Positions 52,932 to 61,873 of a DNA stretch of 64,000 bases are shown piece after piece. Both the position numbers and the translations under genes were made by a program. The stretch covers positions 1 through 64,000 of the forward strand of contig NZ_JABXWT010000016.1 in the NCBI RefSeq assembly GCF_013377785.1, given 5' to 3'. Below the pieces are notes generated by a model. The model searched no databases. It saw only the letters and a list, made by a program, of their open reading frames with translations, and was not told the origin of the DNA. Source of the DNA: Ruegeria haliotis (GTDB lineage Bacteria > Pseudomonadota > Alphaproteobacteria > Rhodobacterales > Rhodobacteraceae). Position 1 is the first letter of the stretch; every line of letters starts with the position of its first letter.

Positions 52932-53300
52932 TTATTTCTTCTTGCCAGCAATGGCCTTTGCGGGGCCTTTGCGGGTACGAGCGTTGGTGTGGGTACGCTG
53001 ACCGCGAACGGGCAGGTTACGGCGATGGCGCAGACCGCGATAGCAGCCCAGATCCATCAGGCGCTTGACGTTCATCTGAACTTCGCGACGCAGGTCACCT
53101 TCAACGGTGAAGTTTGCGTCGATATGTTCGCGGATGGCCAGAACTTCGGAATCCGACAGTTCATTGACGCGACGGGTCGCGTCGATGCCCACGGCTTCGC
53201 AGATCGCCTGCGCCGAGGTGTTGCCGATACCGGTGATATATGTGAGGGCGATTGGAACCCGCTTTGCAGTCGGGATGTTTACGCCGGCAATACGTGCCAC
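52932..53300 (-). CDS. rpsM: 30S ribosomal protein S13
   Basis: 122 residues beginning MARIAGVNIPTAKRVPIAL and ending with LPVRGQRTHTNARTRKG..., the S13 pattern. It sits on the small-subunit head. A candidate promoter lies upstream, before it and after adk. Confidence 0.97.
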   Translation of the reverse strand: MARIAGVNIPTAKRVPIALTYITGIGNTSAQAICEAVGIDATRRVNELSDSEVLAIREHIDANFTVEGDLRREVQMNVKRLMDLGCYRGLRHRRNLPVRGQRTHTNARTRKGPAKAIAGKKK

Positions 53301-53459
53301 GTGTCACTTTCCTTTTCGTTGCGGTTCCGTAGCTCCGGAACCTTTTTTCACAACACTTGATCTTGGCAGTGACGCCAGAGGATCCAGCATTTGTACGAGG
53401 TGGTCGGGGCAAACAGAACGAATCCCGTCTGCGATCTTGATTCCCCAAAGGGATGGGGG

Positions 53460-53488
53460 TCGATATGGGCTTTTGGCTACGCCGTCAA
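53460..53488 (-). promoter_or_regulatory. Candidate promoter between adk and rpsM
   Basis: On the minus strand TTGACG (53488-53483), a 17-bp spacer, then TATCGA (53465-53460), immediately after the adk stop and about 160 bp before rpsM. This could give rpsM-rpsK-rpoA-rplQ their own transcript. Confidence 0.5.
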
Positions 53489-53501
53489 GCCCATTTCATA
53501 T

Positions 53502-54146
53502 TTAGCCCAGAACCGCCTCGATCGATGCTGTTACTTCGCTGATGTCTGCCAGCCCGTTAACCGGGCGCAGATCGCCTTTGGCATAGTAATACCCAATCAG
53601 CGGCGAGGTCTTTTTGTAGTATTCCATCAAGCGCGTGCGCAGGCTGTCTTCGTTATCGTCGGCGCGTCGAGTGAACTCTTTCTGCTCACCACAATTGGTG
53701 CAGCGGCCATCGGCTGGGATCGGCTTGGTCTTGTCATTGTAGACCTCACCACAGCCCGAACAGGTCGAGCGTGCGGTGATCCGATCCACCAGCGCGTCAT
53801 CGTCCACACGCATTTCGATCACCGTGTGCAGTGACTGGCCCAGTTTAGCCAGCAGGGCTGCTAGCGCATCGGCCTGTGCCAGTGTGCGGGGAAAGCCGTC
53901 AAAGATAAAACCAGCGCCCGTTTCGGTGGTCAGTTTCTCTTCAATCAGGCCAATCACGATCTCATCAGTAACCAGTTTGCCCGCATCCATGATGGCGGCA
54001 ACCTTCTTGCCCATGTCTGTGCCCGAAGTCTTGGCTTCGCGCAGCATGTCTCCGGTGCTCAGTTGCACCATGCCGCGGGTTTCAACCAGGTAACGCGCTT
54101 GCGTGCCTTTGCCTGCCCCCGGGGGGCCAAGAAGAATGATATTCAT
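53502..54146 (-). CDS. adk: Adenylate kinase
   Basis: 214 residues. P-loop ILLGPPGAGKGTQAR, DGFPRTLAQA and a zinc-type LID with four cysteines (CSGCGEVYN, CTNCGEQK). It catalyses ATP + AMP to 2 ADP. It overlaps secY by ATGA. Confidence 0.97.
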   Translation of the reverse strand: MNIILLGPPGAGKGTQARYLVETRGMVQLSTGDMLREAKTSGTDMGKKVAAIMDAGKLVTDEIVIGLIEEKLTTETGAGFIFDGFPRTLAQADALAALLAKLGQSLHTVIEMRVDDDALVDRITARSTCSGCGEVYNDKTKPIPADGRCTNCGEQKEFTRRADDNEDSLRTRLMEYYKKTSPLIGYYYAKGDLRPVNGLADISEVTASIEAVLG

Positions 54147-55507
54147 CTACGAGAAGGTCCCTTTCTGGTACGTTTCTTCCCCTTACCACGCAACTGGGAC
54201 TTTTCGATAAGGCCTTCGTATTGATGCGCCAGCAGATGGCTCTGAACTTGCTGGATCGTGTCCATGGTCACTGAGACGATAATCAGAACCGAGGTGCCAC
54301 CGAAATAGAACGGAATGGCGAACTGACCGCGCAGAATTTCCGGCAGCAGACATACAGCGGCCAGATAGGCCGACCCCAGAACCAGCACGCGGTTAACCAC
54401 GTATTCCAGATATTCGGCTGTTTTCTTGCCTGGACGAATACCCGGCACAAAACCATTCTGCTTTTTCAGGTTGTCCGCCACATCGTCCGGTTTGAACGAA
54501 ACATTGAACGTGTAGAAATAGGCAAAGAACACGATCATCGACGCGAAGAACAGCAGGTAAAGCGGCTGACCGGGACCGAAGTTGGCCAGCAACCATGACA
54601 TGATCGGACCATTGGCGGCCCCCGACGAGAAGGTCGAGATGGTCACCGGAAGCAACAGCAGCGAGCTTGCAAAGATCGCCGGGATCACACCTGCCGGGTT
54701 AACCTTGACGGGCAGATGGCTGGAACCGCCTTCGTAGATTTTCATGCCAGCCTGACGACGCGGGTACTGAATATGGATCTTGCGCAGAGCACGCTCCATG
54801 AACACCACGAAGGTGATGACCGCGATGACCATAACAATCACGCCAACAATCACGGCCGGGCTGATTGCGCCTGAACGGCCCGAAGCAAAGAACTGCGCCA
54901 GAGCAGCTGGAACTTCGGCAATGATACCAACGAAGATGATCAAAGAGATACCGTTGCCGATGCCGCGCGCGGTGATCTGTTCACCCAGCCACATCAAAAA
55001 CATGGTACCGCCGACCAGAGTGATCATGGTCGACATGCGGAAATAGAGACCGGGATCGGTCGCCAGATCGCCAGATTCCAGCGAAACAGCCAGACCATAG
55101 GCCTGAACTGTGGCCAGCGCCACGGTGCCGAAACGGGTATACTGGTTGATCTTCTTGCGCCCCTGCTCGCCCTCTTTCTTGAGCTGTTCGAGCGCGGGAA
55201 CCATCGAGGTCAGCAGCTGAATGATGATCGAGGCCGAGATATAGGGCATGATACCAAGGGCAAAGATGCCCATCCGCCCCAGCGCCCCGCCGGTGAACAT
55301 CGAAACCATGCCGCCGATGCCCTGCCCCGCCTGCTCCATGAAGTCGCGCAAGGCTGCACCGTCGATCCCCGGCACCGGAATAAAAGTGCCCAGACGATAG
55401 ACGATCAGCAAACCTAGCGTGAACAGGATGCGGTTGCGCAGATCGGTGGCCTTGCCAAGGGCAGCCCAGCTTGTGTTGGCTGCCATTTGTTCTGCTGCTG
55501 ATACCAT
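54143..55507 (-). CDS. secY: Protein translocase subunit SecY
   Basis: 454 residues with ten membrane helices; plug region and conserved FIPVPGIDGAALRDFM, MPYISASIIIQLLTSMVPAL. It forms the SecYEG channel in the inner membrane. It is placed between rplO and adk as in the spc operon. Confidence 0.97.
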   Translation of the reverse strand: MVSAAEQMAANTSWAALGKATDLRNRILFTLGLLIVYRLGTFIPVPGIDGAALRDFMEQAGQGIGGMVSMFTGGALGRMGIFALGIMPYISASIIIQLLTSMVPALEQLKKEGEQGRKKINQYTRFGTVALATVQAYGLAVSLESGDLATDPGLYFRMSTMITLVGGTMFLMWLGEQITARGIGNGISLIIFVGIIAEVPAALAQFFASGRSGAISPAVIVGVIVMVIAVITFVVFMERALRKIHIQYPRRQAGMKIYEGGSSHLPVKVNPAGVIPAIFASSLLLLPVTISTFSSGAANGPIMSWLLANFGPGQPLYLLFFASMIVFFAYFYTFNVSFKPDDVADNLKKQNGFVPGIRPGKKTAEYLEYVVNRVLVLGSAYLAAVCLLPEILRGQFAIPFYFGGTSVLIIVSVTMDTIQQVQSHLLAHQYEGLIEKSQLRGKGKKRTRKGPSRR

Positions 55508-55616
55508 AAATCGGTCTCTCTTATGAAAACGCCGCCCTGAACCGTTTTCCGGCTCGGACGGCGTCTTGGAAAACTCTGAGGTCTATGTAAGCGGGTCTTG
55601 GCCCGCTCACAAGCGC

Positions 55617-56090
55617 TTACTCTGCCGCAGCAGCTTTTGTGACCGTCAGTGAACCGCCCGCTTTTTCAACTGCCTCAACAGCAGCTTTCGAAGCTCCGGT
55701 CACTTCCAGATTCACCTTCGCGCTGATTTCGCCCTTGGCCAGAACGCGGATGCCGTCCAGCTTGCGGCGCACCAGACCGGATGCGATCAGCGCATCTTCG
55801 GTGATCGCAGCCTTGGCGTCCAGTTTGCCGGCATCAACGAACTTCTGGATCAGGCCCAGATTGATAACAGCAAATGCCTTGCGGTTCGGCTTGTTGAACC
55901 CACGCTTGGGCAGGCGCTGGTACAACGGCATCTGGCCACCTTCGTAGCCGTTGATAGCCACACCCGAACGGGATTTCTGCCCTTTGATACCACGGCCACC
56001 CATTTTACCTTTGCCGGAACCGGGGCCGCGGCCAACGCGGGTCCGTTTCGGTGTGGCGCCTGGATTGTCGCGCAATTCATTCAGTTTCAT
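55617..56090 (-). CDS. rplO: 50S ribosomal protein L15
   Basis: 157 residues starting MKLNELRDNPGATPKRTRVG with the glycine-rich GRGPGSGKGKMGGRGIKGQK loop. In other genomes it follows rpmD directly. Here about 2.4 kb with three extra genes separates them, and rplO is preceded by a candidate promoter. Confidence 0.97.
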   Translation of the reverse strand: MKLNELRDNPGATPKRTRVGRGPGSGKGKMGGRGIKGQKSRSGVAINGYEGGQMPLYQRLPKRGFNKPNRKAFAVINLGLIQKFVDAGKLDAKAAITEDALIASGLVRRKLDGIRVLAKGEISAKVNLEVTGASKAAVEAVEKAGGSLTVTKAAAAE

Positions 56091-56186
56091 TTCGCTTCTC
56101 CTTAGCCGGATATGACCCCCGAAGCGTGATGGGTCAAACGCGGCATTTCTTGGTTTTGATTCTTACGGGCAAAAAGCCACCGCAGG

Positions 56187-56215
56187 CGTATAGGCCCGTT
56201 GCATTCATTTGACAA
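56187..56215 (-). promoter_or_regulatory. Candidate promoter for rplO-secY-adk
   Basis: On the minus strand TTGTCA (56215-56210), 17 bp, TATACG (56192-56187), just after the glycosyltransferase stop at 56237 and about 100 bp before rplO. A second weaker pair starting TTGACC lies closer to rplO. Confidence 0.5.
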
Positions 56216-56236
56216 GCCCACAGACTATGGCCGAGG

Positions 56237-57094
56237 TCAGTCCCCGGCTTCTTTGGCGTCGTCTGTCTCTGACGCCTCAAGCGAAAGAGGCGCTGCATGC
56301 GGGTCGATACCATGTTTCGATACAAGTCGACCGATCAAGCTGTCCGGATCGGGGATACCGTTAAACCGATTCCCTATGAAGGCCCGCATCCGACGTCCAT
56401 AAAAATGGATCGAAACCGTATCATCTTTGATATACGGCTGAACATTCGCGTTGGGCCGTGCCATGGCCCGACGGCGCGTGTAGCTGATTGGGTAGAAAAT
56501 ATGCTCGGGCAGAGCGTACTTGATTTCACCTGTCTGGTGCAGAGCCCAAGCGAAAGCCTGAGGCCCCCAAACACCCCAGATCGTCTCTGGCACGTTCTGC
56601 CGGTTTCCCGCCTCTTGCGCCTCCAACAGAAGTGCTTTGTGTCGTGCTGGCAGCCAAGGTGGGATCAGAAAAGGGTCTTCGGTATATTCAATTAGCAATC
56701 CCAGCGTCTCACAATCCGACGGCAGACCCAGAACACCAATAGCGACCTCTGACTGGAGGTACCCGTAATAATGCCCGTTGGGTGTCGTAAACGGTTTGAT
56801 GCAATATGCATCTGTATCCGCCCAGATCAGACCCGTCTCTTGTGCCAGCATTCTGTACCGGAATTTGTCAGAATGCGGCGCCGGACTTCCCGTGCGGTCA
56901 TGGGTGACAAATTCGGTGTCTGGCAAAACCTCTCGTGCATCGCGCTGTTCCACACCATCAGGAATGTTAGTGACGTTGCCATAGGTGTACAACCGCACGG
57001 CCTGCCCCACATCCAGGTAGGATTTGATGCAAAGCTGCTCGAGAAAACTCAGCGGTCCATCGACCCAGAGCATACCGATCTGATACTCACGCAC
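56237..57094 (-). CDS. Glycosyltransferase (DXD/capsular polysaccharide type)
   Basis: 285 residues. IWADTDAYCIKPF gives the DXD metal/nucleotide-sugar motif near residue 91, preceded by HSDKFRYRMLA, the arrangement of GT32/Gly_transf_sug-like enzymes. No membrane segment. It probably decorates a cell-surface polymer; donor and acceptor are unknown. It stands unusually inside the spc ribosomal operon, transcribed in the same direction. Confidence 0.75.
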   Translation of the reverse strand: MREYQIGMLWVDGPLSFLEQLCIKSYLDVGQAVRLYTYGNVTNIPDGVEQRDAREVLPDTEFVTHDRTGSPAPHSDKFRYRMLAQETGLIWADTDAYCIKPFTTPNGHYYGYLQSEVAIGVLGLPSDCETLGLLIEYTEDPFLIPPWLPARHKALLLEAQEAGNRQNVPETIWGVWGPQAFAWALHQTGEIKYALPEHIFYPISYTRRRAMARPNANVQPYIKDDTVSIHFYGRRMRAFIGNRFNGIPDPDSLIGRLVSKHGIDPHAAPLSLEASETDDAKEAGD

Positions 57095-57231
57095 GATTTC
57101 CAGCCCTTCCCGCCTTTGGCAGCGACCGTCTTAGGCCAATAGTCAGCACTTGACTCAAAACAGGCGATTTCGCAACGGGCCGTGCGAAAAATAGGACAAC
57201 CTGTGGCACGTCAGCAAAGTCGAAAAACAAA

Positions 57232-57253
57232 AAAGGCGCCAAATGGCGCCTTT
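57232..57253 (-). terminator. Terminator after the DUF1127 gene
   Basis: AAAGGCGCC/GGCGCCTTT stem with a 4-nt loop and a T-rich run on the minus strand, 25 bp past the DUF1127 stop. Confidence 0.82.
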
Positions 57254-57277
57254 GGGTGGGTGATCGCTTTAATCGAC

Positions 57278-57493
57278 TTACGAACAGTATGCGTGCTCGC
57301 GCGCGAGGTCCGCAATGTCGCAGCGGCGGATGCCGATGTCGTCCAGTTCACGAGTACTCAGACGCTGAAGCTCGGTGTATGTGCGGTTGTATTCGCTCGC
57401 CCGGGCGCGGTTTTCTTTCACGCGCTCGATCAGGTTCGCAATGCGGGCGCTCAGGTTGAAGCCGCCTTGTGTCAGCGTTGCTGTATGTGCCAT
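57278..57493 (-). CDS. DUF1127 small protein (YjiS-like)
   Basis: A 71-residue basic protein. ELQRLSTRELDDIGIRRCDI near the C-terminus is the DUF1127 motif. Small alphaproteobacterial members are linked to RNA binding or phosphate and carbon turnover. It has its own terminator and is separated by about 215 bp from the RTX gene upstream, so it is a monocistronic insert in the ribosomal operon. Confidence 0.82.
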   Translation of the reverse strand: MAHTATLTQGGFNLSARIANLIERVKENRARASEYNRTYTELQRLSTRELDDIGIRRCDIADLAREHAYCS

Positions 57494-57708
57494 GTCATAA
57501 TTCCTTTCTCAGATCGGGGCGAATTCCCCGACGTTTCCTTGTTTGTTCCTTTTGGGGACAAGGTTCAGATAGGCAGCCCTGATACCGCGAACAATCGACA
57601 TTTTAGACTGGCCGATATGCAGTATCCGAATATCACGACAATTGAAAAACGCTCCCGGGTGATCCCGGAGGCGCCGATGTCAGTCCCGAGAGGCTGACAA
57701 TCGCTGCA

Positions 57709-58248
57709 TCAGGCGAACAGGAACAAATCTTCGGTTAGCTCCGGCAGGCTGTCATCGGGATTGTACAGCTCGATGTCATTGTTACCAAATTCCAGGTAGA
57801 TGCTGGTGCCATCGTCACGGACATTGTCGTCACTGTTATTAAGAACACCGTCGCCGTTGGATTCCAGATCGGCAAACGAGATATTCGCAGCAGACAGGTC
57901 AATCTGATCTTCGGCGGTAAGATCGCCGACAAATGTGAGGTTGTTGTTGCTGAAAAAAAACTCGCTGCTGAAGACAAAAGTGTCTGCTCCGGAGCCGCTG
58001 AACACCTGGTTAACGCCAGTGCCTGCGTCGATCACATCATCGCCACCACCCGCATCCACAATGTCGTTTCCGGAGCCTGTGTTGATGACATCGTCGCTCG
58101 CAAAGAAGCTGCGGACCAAATCGTTGCCAGCGCCGGTATTGATCTCGGAGAATTCGAATTCGAACACATTCAGACGGTCATTACCATCGGTTCCGTTGAT
58201 AATTGCGGGACCTTCGGACTGCGGGAAGAAAGAACTTGAAGAGGGCAT
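57709..58248 (-). CDS. Small RTX/calcium-binding repeat protein
   Basis: 179 residues, strongly acidic. Repeats of the GGxGxD type are visible: NGTDGNDRL, NTGAGNDLV, NTGSGNDIV, DAGGGDDVI, SGSGADTFVF, between about residues 17 and 92. The C-terminal half has DQIDLSAANISFADL, common at the end of RTX blocks in type I-secreted proteins. No N-terminal signal is present; secretion by a type I system not seen in this window is likely. It lies inside the split spc operon. Confidence 0.8.
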   Translation of the reverse strand: MPSSSSFFPQSEGPAIINGTDGNDRLNVFEFEFSEINTGAGNDLVRSFFASDDVINTGSGNDIVDAGGGDDVIDAGTGVNQVFSGSGADTFVFSSEFFFSNNNLTFVGDLTAEDQIDLSAANISFADLESNGDGVLNNSDDNVRDDGTSIYLEFGNNDIELYNPDDSLPELTEDLFLFA

Positions 58249-58422
58249 GATATCCTCATCGGTTTAGGGGGTGTGTGTCCTGCTTTTGGACATCCGATAT
58301 TTGGCGCGGATTATTCGCCCGCTCAAATCAATGATGATAGTGCCGGGGTGACCGGATTTTACTGGACGTGGCGCGGGTTTGAACCAGCGGTAACAGAAGG
58401 GGATTTCGTAGCGCCGCAAACG

Positions 58423-58452
58423 AAAAACCCCCGGTCGAAACCGAGGGTTTTT
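58423..58452 (-). terminator. Terminator after rpmD inside the spc operon
   Basis: AAAAACCC...CCGGT pairs with ACCG.GGGTTTTT around a CGAA tetraloop (one mismatch); on the minus strand it ends in a T-run 22 bp after the rpmD stop. It isolates the upstream ribosomal genes from the inserted genes and from rplO-secY. Confidence 0.85.
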
Positions 58453-58474
58453 CAAGTCTTTGATTTAGTGAGGC

Positions 58475-58663
58475 TTAGCCGCGCTCTTCGATGATCTCAA
58501 CCAGATGCGGGATCTTGTTGACCATGCCGCGCACCGAGGGAGTATCCTCCAGCTCGCGGGTTTTGTTCATCTTGTTCAGGCCCAGACCGATCAGGGTTGC
58601 GCGCTGTTCGGCGGGGCGACGGATCGGGGAACCGATCTGTTTGACGACGATGGTTTTTGCCAT
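58475..58663 (-). CDS. rpmD: 50S ribosomal protein L30
   Basis: 62 residues; KTIVVKQIGSPIRRPAEQ and TLIGLGLNKMNKTREL are L30 signatures. It is followed by a terminator and the inserted gene block rather than by rplO. Confidence 0.96.
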   Translation of the reverse strand: MAKTIVVKQIGSPIRRPAEQRATLIGLGLNKMNKTRELEDTPSVRGMVNKIPHLVEIIEERG

Positions 58664-58675
58664 GGGTCGCTCTCC

Positions 58676-59245
58676 TTATGCTTCTGCTTCAGCAGCAGCT
58701 GGGGCTTCTTCCCGCTTGGGCAGGATGTCAGCAACCTTTTTGCCACGACGCTGTGCAACCGAACGCGGGCTCTGCTCTTTGGTCAGGCCGTTGATGGTTG
58801 CGCGGATCATGTTGTACGGGTTCTGCGAGCCCAGCGACTTGGACACAACGTCCTTAACGCCCAGCATTTCGAACACGGCACGCATCGGACCACCGGCGAT
58901 GATACCGGTACCTTCAGGCGCGCTGCGCATGACCACTTTACCGGCGCCGTGACGGCCTTCGATATCGTGGTGCAGGGTCCGACCTTCGCGCAGTTGCACG
59001 CGGATCATCTGACGCTTGGCTTGTTCGGTGGCCTTACGGATGGCCTCGGGTACTTCTTTCGCCTTACCCTTGCCAAAGCCGACGCGGCCTTTTTGATCGC
59101 CTACGACCACCAGAGCGGCGAAGCCAAAGCGCTTACCACCTTTTACGGTTTTCGATACGCGGTTGATCGCGACCAGGCGATCTGCGAATTCCGGTGCTTC
59201 GTCACGGTCGCGACGGTTGCCCCGGCGGTTATCACGTTCTGCCAT
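58676..59245 (-). CDS. rpsE: 30S ribosomal protein S5
   Basis: 189 residues; the S5 double-stranded RNA-binding domain (NRVSKTVKGGKRFGFAALVV, GFGKGKAKEVPEAIRKA) and C-terminal domain (MRAVFEMLGVKDVVSKSLGS). Located between rplR and rpmD. Confidence 0.97.
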   Translation of the reverse strand: MAERDNRRGNRRDRDEAPEFADRLVAINRVSKTVKGGKRFGFAALVVVGDQKGRVGFGKGKAKEVPEAIRKATEQAKRQMIRVQLREGRTLHHDIEGRHGAGKVVMRSAPEGTGIIAGGPMRAVFEMLGVKDVVSKSLGSQNPYNMIRATINGLTKEQSPRSVAQRRGKKVADILPKREEAPAAAEAEA

Positions 59246-59358
59246 TTTGGCATCCCTTTTTCAGTGGCGCATCAGCGCCGTTTTGTTCAATCCAAGTGGG
59301 CCCCGGCAGTGCCAAGGCCCCCGGATCATCGGGGCGGATCGAAACCCGCCCGCAAGTC

Positions 59359-59718
59359 TTAGATCTTCAGACCACCTTCACGCGCAGCGTCGGCCAGCGC
59401 CTTCACTTTGCCGTGGAACAGGAAGCCACCACGATCGAAATAGGCCTCTTCGACGCCTGCCTTCTTGGCACGCTCGGCGATAGCCGCGCCCACCTTGGTG
59501 GCCGCTTCGACGTTGTTCTTGCCAACGATACCCAGATCTTTTTCCAGGCTCGAGGCTGCGGCCAGGGTCACGCCACGTACGTCGTCGATCAGCTGAACAG
59601 AGATGTTCTTGTTCGAACGGTGTACGGACAAACGCGGACGACCCGCGTTGACCTTGCGAAGTTTGTTCCGAACGCGCAGGCGGCGCTTCAGAAACAGGGT
59701 TCTTTTGCTGTTTGCCAT
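59359..59718 (-). CDS. rplR: 50S ribosomal protein L18
   Basis: 119 residues; RPRLSVHRSNKNISVQLID and GGFLFHGKVKALADAAREGG are typical. It binds 5S rRNA. A 113-bp gap separates it from rpsE. Confidence 0.97.
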   Translation of the reverse strand: MANSKRTLFLKRRLRVRNKLRKVNAGRPRLSVHRSNKNISVQLIDDVRGVTLAAASSLEKDLGIVGKNNVEAATKVGAAIAERAKKAGVEEAYFDRGGFLFHGKVKALADAAREGGLKI

Positions 59719-59729
59719 TGTTTGCGTCC

Positions 59730-60263
59730 TTACTTCTTCTTGCCTTCTTTGCGGAAGATGAACTCGCCCTTGTAGCGGATGCCTTTGCCTTTGTAGGGCT
59801 CGGGACGGCGCCAGTCGCGGATTTTCGCCGCCACTTCGCCCACCTGCTGCTGGTCGTTACCTTCCACAATGATCACGGTCTGCTTCGGTGCGGTGATGGT
59901 GACACCTTCCGGAGCAACGAAATCAACGTCGTGGCTGTAGCCGAGGTTCAGCTTCAGGGTGTTGCCCTGCATCTGAGCCCGGTAACCAACACCCTGGATC
60001 TCCAGCTCTTTCTTGAAGCCTTCGGTCACACCGGCCACCAAGTTGGCGACCATCGTGCGGCTCATGCCCCACTGCTGGCGCGCGCGCTTGGACATGCCGC
60101 GTGGGTTGATCTGAACCACGTTGTCTTCAACCGACAAGGTTACATCGTCGGTTGCGGTGAAGCTGCGGGCACCTTTAGGGCCTTTAACTTCGATGGTCTG
60201 GCCGGAAACCGAGGCTGTTACGCCACTGGGCAGTTCGACCGGACGTTTACCAATACGAGACAT
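59730..60263 (-). CDS. rplF: 50S ribosomal protein L6
   Basis: 177 residues; MSRIGKRPVELPSGV start, the two L6 repeats, and RDWRRPEPYKGKGIRYKGE near the end. 11 bp before rplR. Confidence 0.97.
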   Translation of the reverse strand: MSRIGKRPVELPSGVTASVSGQTIEVKGPKGARSFTATDDVTLSVEDNVVQINPRGMSKRARQQWGMSRTMVANLVAGVTEGFKKELEIQGVGYRAQMQGNTLKLNLGYSHDVDFVAPEGVTITAPKQTVIIVEGNDQQQVGEVAAKIRDWRRPEPYKGKGIRYKGEFIFRKEGKKK

Positions 60264-60275
60264 TGACAGACCTCC

Positions 60276-60668
60276 TTAGAAGACGGTGCAGAGCACTTCG
60301 CCGCCAACATTGTTGGAGCGTGCGTTCTGGTCCGACATCACACCTTTCGGAGTGCTGACAATCGACACACCCAGACCCTGACGGACCTGCGGGATGTCAT
60401 TGACGCCCATGTAAACGCGACGACCGGGTTTGGAAACCCGCTTGATTTCGCGAATAACAGGAGTGCCTTCGTAGTATTTCAGGCTGATTTCGATGGCCGG
60501 ATGACCGTTGGCGCCGGTCATGCTTTCATAGCCACGGATGTAACCTTCGTCCGCCAGCACGTCCAGAACCCAACCGCGCAGCTTGGAAGCTGGGGTGGAA
60601 ACGGTGGACTTGCCGCGCATTTGCGCGTTGCGGATACGGGTGAGCATATCGCCGATAGGATCGTTCAT
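60276..60668 (-). CDS. rpsH: 30S ribosomal protein S8
   Basis: 130 residues; NDPIGDMLTRIRNAQMRGKS and GVSIVSTPKGVMSDQNA are S8 motifs. It also usually acts as the translational repressor of the spc operon. Confidence 0.97.
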   Translation of the reverse strand: MNDPIGDMLTRIRNAQMRGKSTVSTPASKLRGWVLDVLADEGYIRGYESMTGANGHPAIEISLKYYEGTPVIREIKRVSKPGRRVYMGVNDIPQVRQGLGVSIVSTPKGVMSDQNARSNNVGGEVLCTVF

Positions 60669-60681
60669 ATCATTCTCTCCC

Positions 60682-60987
60682 TTACCAGCTCGATTTCACC
60701 ATGCCGGGGATCTGACCAGCAGAACCCAGCTCGCGCAGCGCAATACGGCTGACCTTCAGCTTACGGTAGTAAGCGTGGGGACGGCCGGTGAGCTGGCAGC
60801 GGTTGTGAAGACGGGTTGCCGAACTGTTGCGCGGCAGTTTCGCCAATTTCAGACGCGCTTTGAAACGCTCTTCCATCGGCTTGCTCTCGTCATTCGCGAT
60901 TTCTTTCAGTTCGGCACGCTTTGCGGCATATTTGGCCACCAGGCGCTCGCGCTTCTTTTCGCGTTCGATCATTGCTTTTTTAGCCAT
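60682..60987 (-). CDS. rpsN: 30S ribosomal protein S14
   Basis: 101 residues of the long, zinc-free S14 form; RNSSATRLHNRCQLTGRPHA and GSAGQIPGMVKSSW at the end. Only one cysteine is near the usual zinc site, as in proteobacteria. Confidence 0.97.
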   Translation of the reverse strand: MAKKAMIEREKKRERLVAKYAAKRAELKEIANDESKPMEERFKARLKLAKLPRNSSATRLHNRCQLTGRPHAYYRKLKVSRIALRELGSAGQIPGMVKSSW

Positions 60988-61006
60988 GTCTTAATCCTCC
61001 CGGCGC

Positions 61007-61567
61007 TCAGGCGTTGAACGGCATGTTGAAAGCTTTCAACAGTGCCTTGCCTTCAGCGTCGGTTTTCGCTGTGGTGGCAATTACGATATCCAGGCCCCAG
61101 ACTTCGTCGACTTTATCAAAGTCGATTTCCGGGAACACGATGTGCTCTTTCATGCCCATGGCAAAATTGCCATAACCATCAAAAGACGGCTTCACACCGC
61201 GGAAGTCACGAATACGCGGCATCGCGATGGTGATCAGACGATCCAGGAATTCGAACATCCGGTCACCGCGCAGGGTCACCTTGGCACCCAGCGGCATTTC
61301 TTCCCGGACGCGGAAGCCCGCGATCGACTTTTTCGCCAGTGTCGCAACAGCCTGTTGGCCAGCAATCGCCGTCAGATCCGCAACAGCCGCTTTGGCCTTC
61401 TTGGAGTCACGAACAGCTTCTGCACCACAACCGATGTTCAGAACGATTTTCTCCAGCTTGGGCAGCTGCATGTCGTTCTCATAGCCGAACTCTTCTTTCA
61501 GAGCGGCCCGGATGGTTTCAGCGTACTGAGCTTTCAGACGCGGGGTATAGTTTGCAGTATCAAGCAT
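61007..61567 (-). CDS. rplE: 50S ribosomal protein L5
   Basis: 186 residues; PKLEKIVLNIGCGAEAVRDS and RIRDFRGVKPSFDGYGNFAM are L5 blocks; a 5S rRNA binder. Overlaps rplX by eight bases. Confidence 0.97.
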   Translation of the reverse strand: MLDTANYTPRLKAQYAETIRAALKEEFGYENDMQLPKLEKIVLNIGCGAEAVRDSKKAKAAVADLTAIAGQQAVATLAKKSIAGFRVREEMPLGAKVTLRGDRMFEFLDRLITIAMPRIRDFRGVKPSFDGYGNFAMGMKEHIVFPEIDFDKVDEVWGLDIVIATTAKTDAEGKALLKAFNMPFNA

Positions 61568-61871
61568 CGATCACGTCCCCCGTGGTCTTGGCGAAGCGGA
61601 CCTTCTTGTCACCTTCCATGCGGAAGCCAACGCGGGTTGCTTTGCCGTTTTTGTCCAGCAGTGCCAGGTTCGACAGCTCGATCGGGTTTGCCTGAGGCAG
61701 GCGACCACCCTGGCTGTTCTGGGTCTGGCGAGTGGCGCGGATGGCGATGTTGATACCATCTACAACAGCTTTACCGGCAGACGGGTTAACAGAGGTAATC
61801 GTACCCTCTTTGCCCTTGTCCTTGCCGGCCAGCACGACGACCTTGTCGCCTTTGCGGAGTTTAGCAGCCAT
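61560..61871 (-). CDS. rplX: 50S ribosomal protein L24
   Basis: 103 residues with the KOW motif GDKVVVLAGKDKGKEGTI near the N-terminus. An assembly initiator of the large subunit. Confidence 0.97.
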   Translation of the reverse strand: MAAKLRKGDKVVVLAGKDKGKEGTITSVNPSAGKAVVDGINIAIRATRQTQNSQGGRLPQANPIELSNLALLDKNGKATRVGFRMEGDKKVRFAKTTGDVIDA

Positions 61872-61873
61872 GA

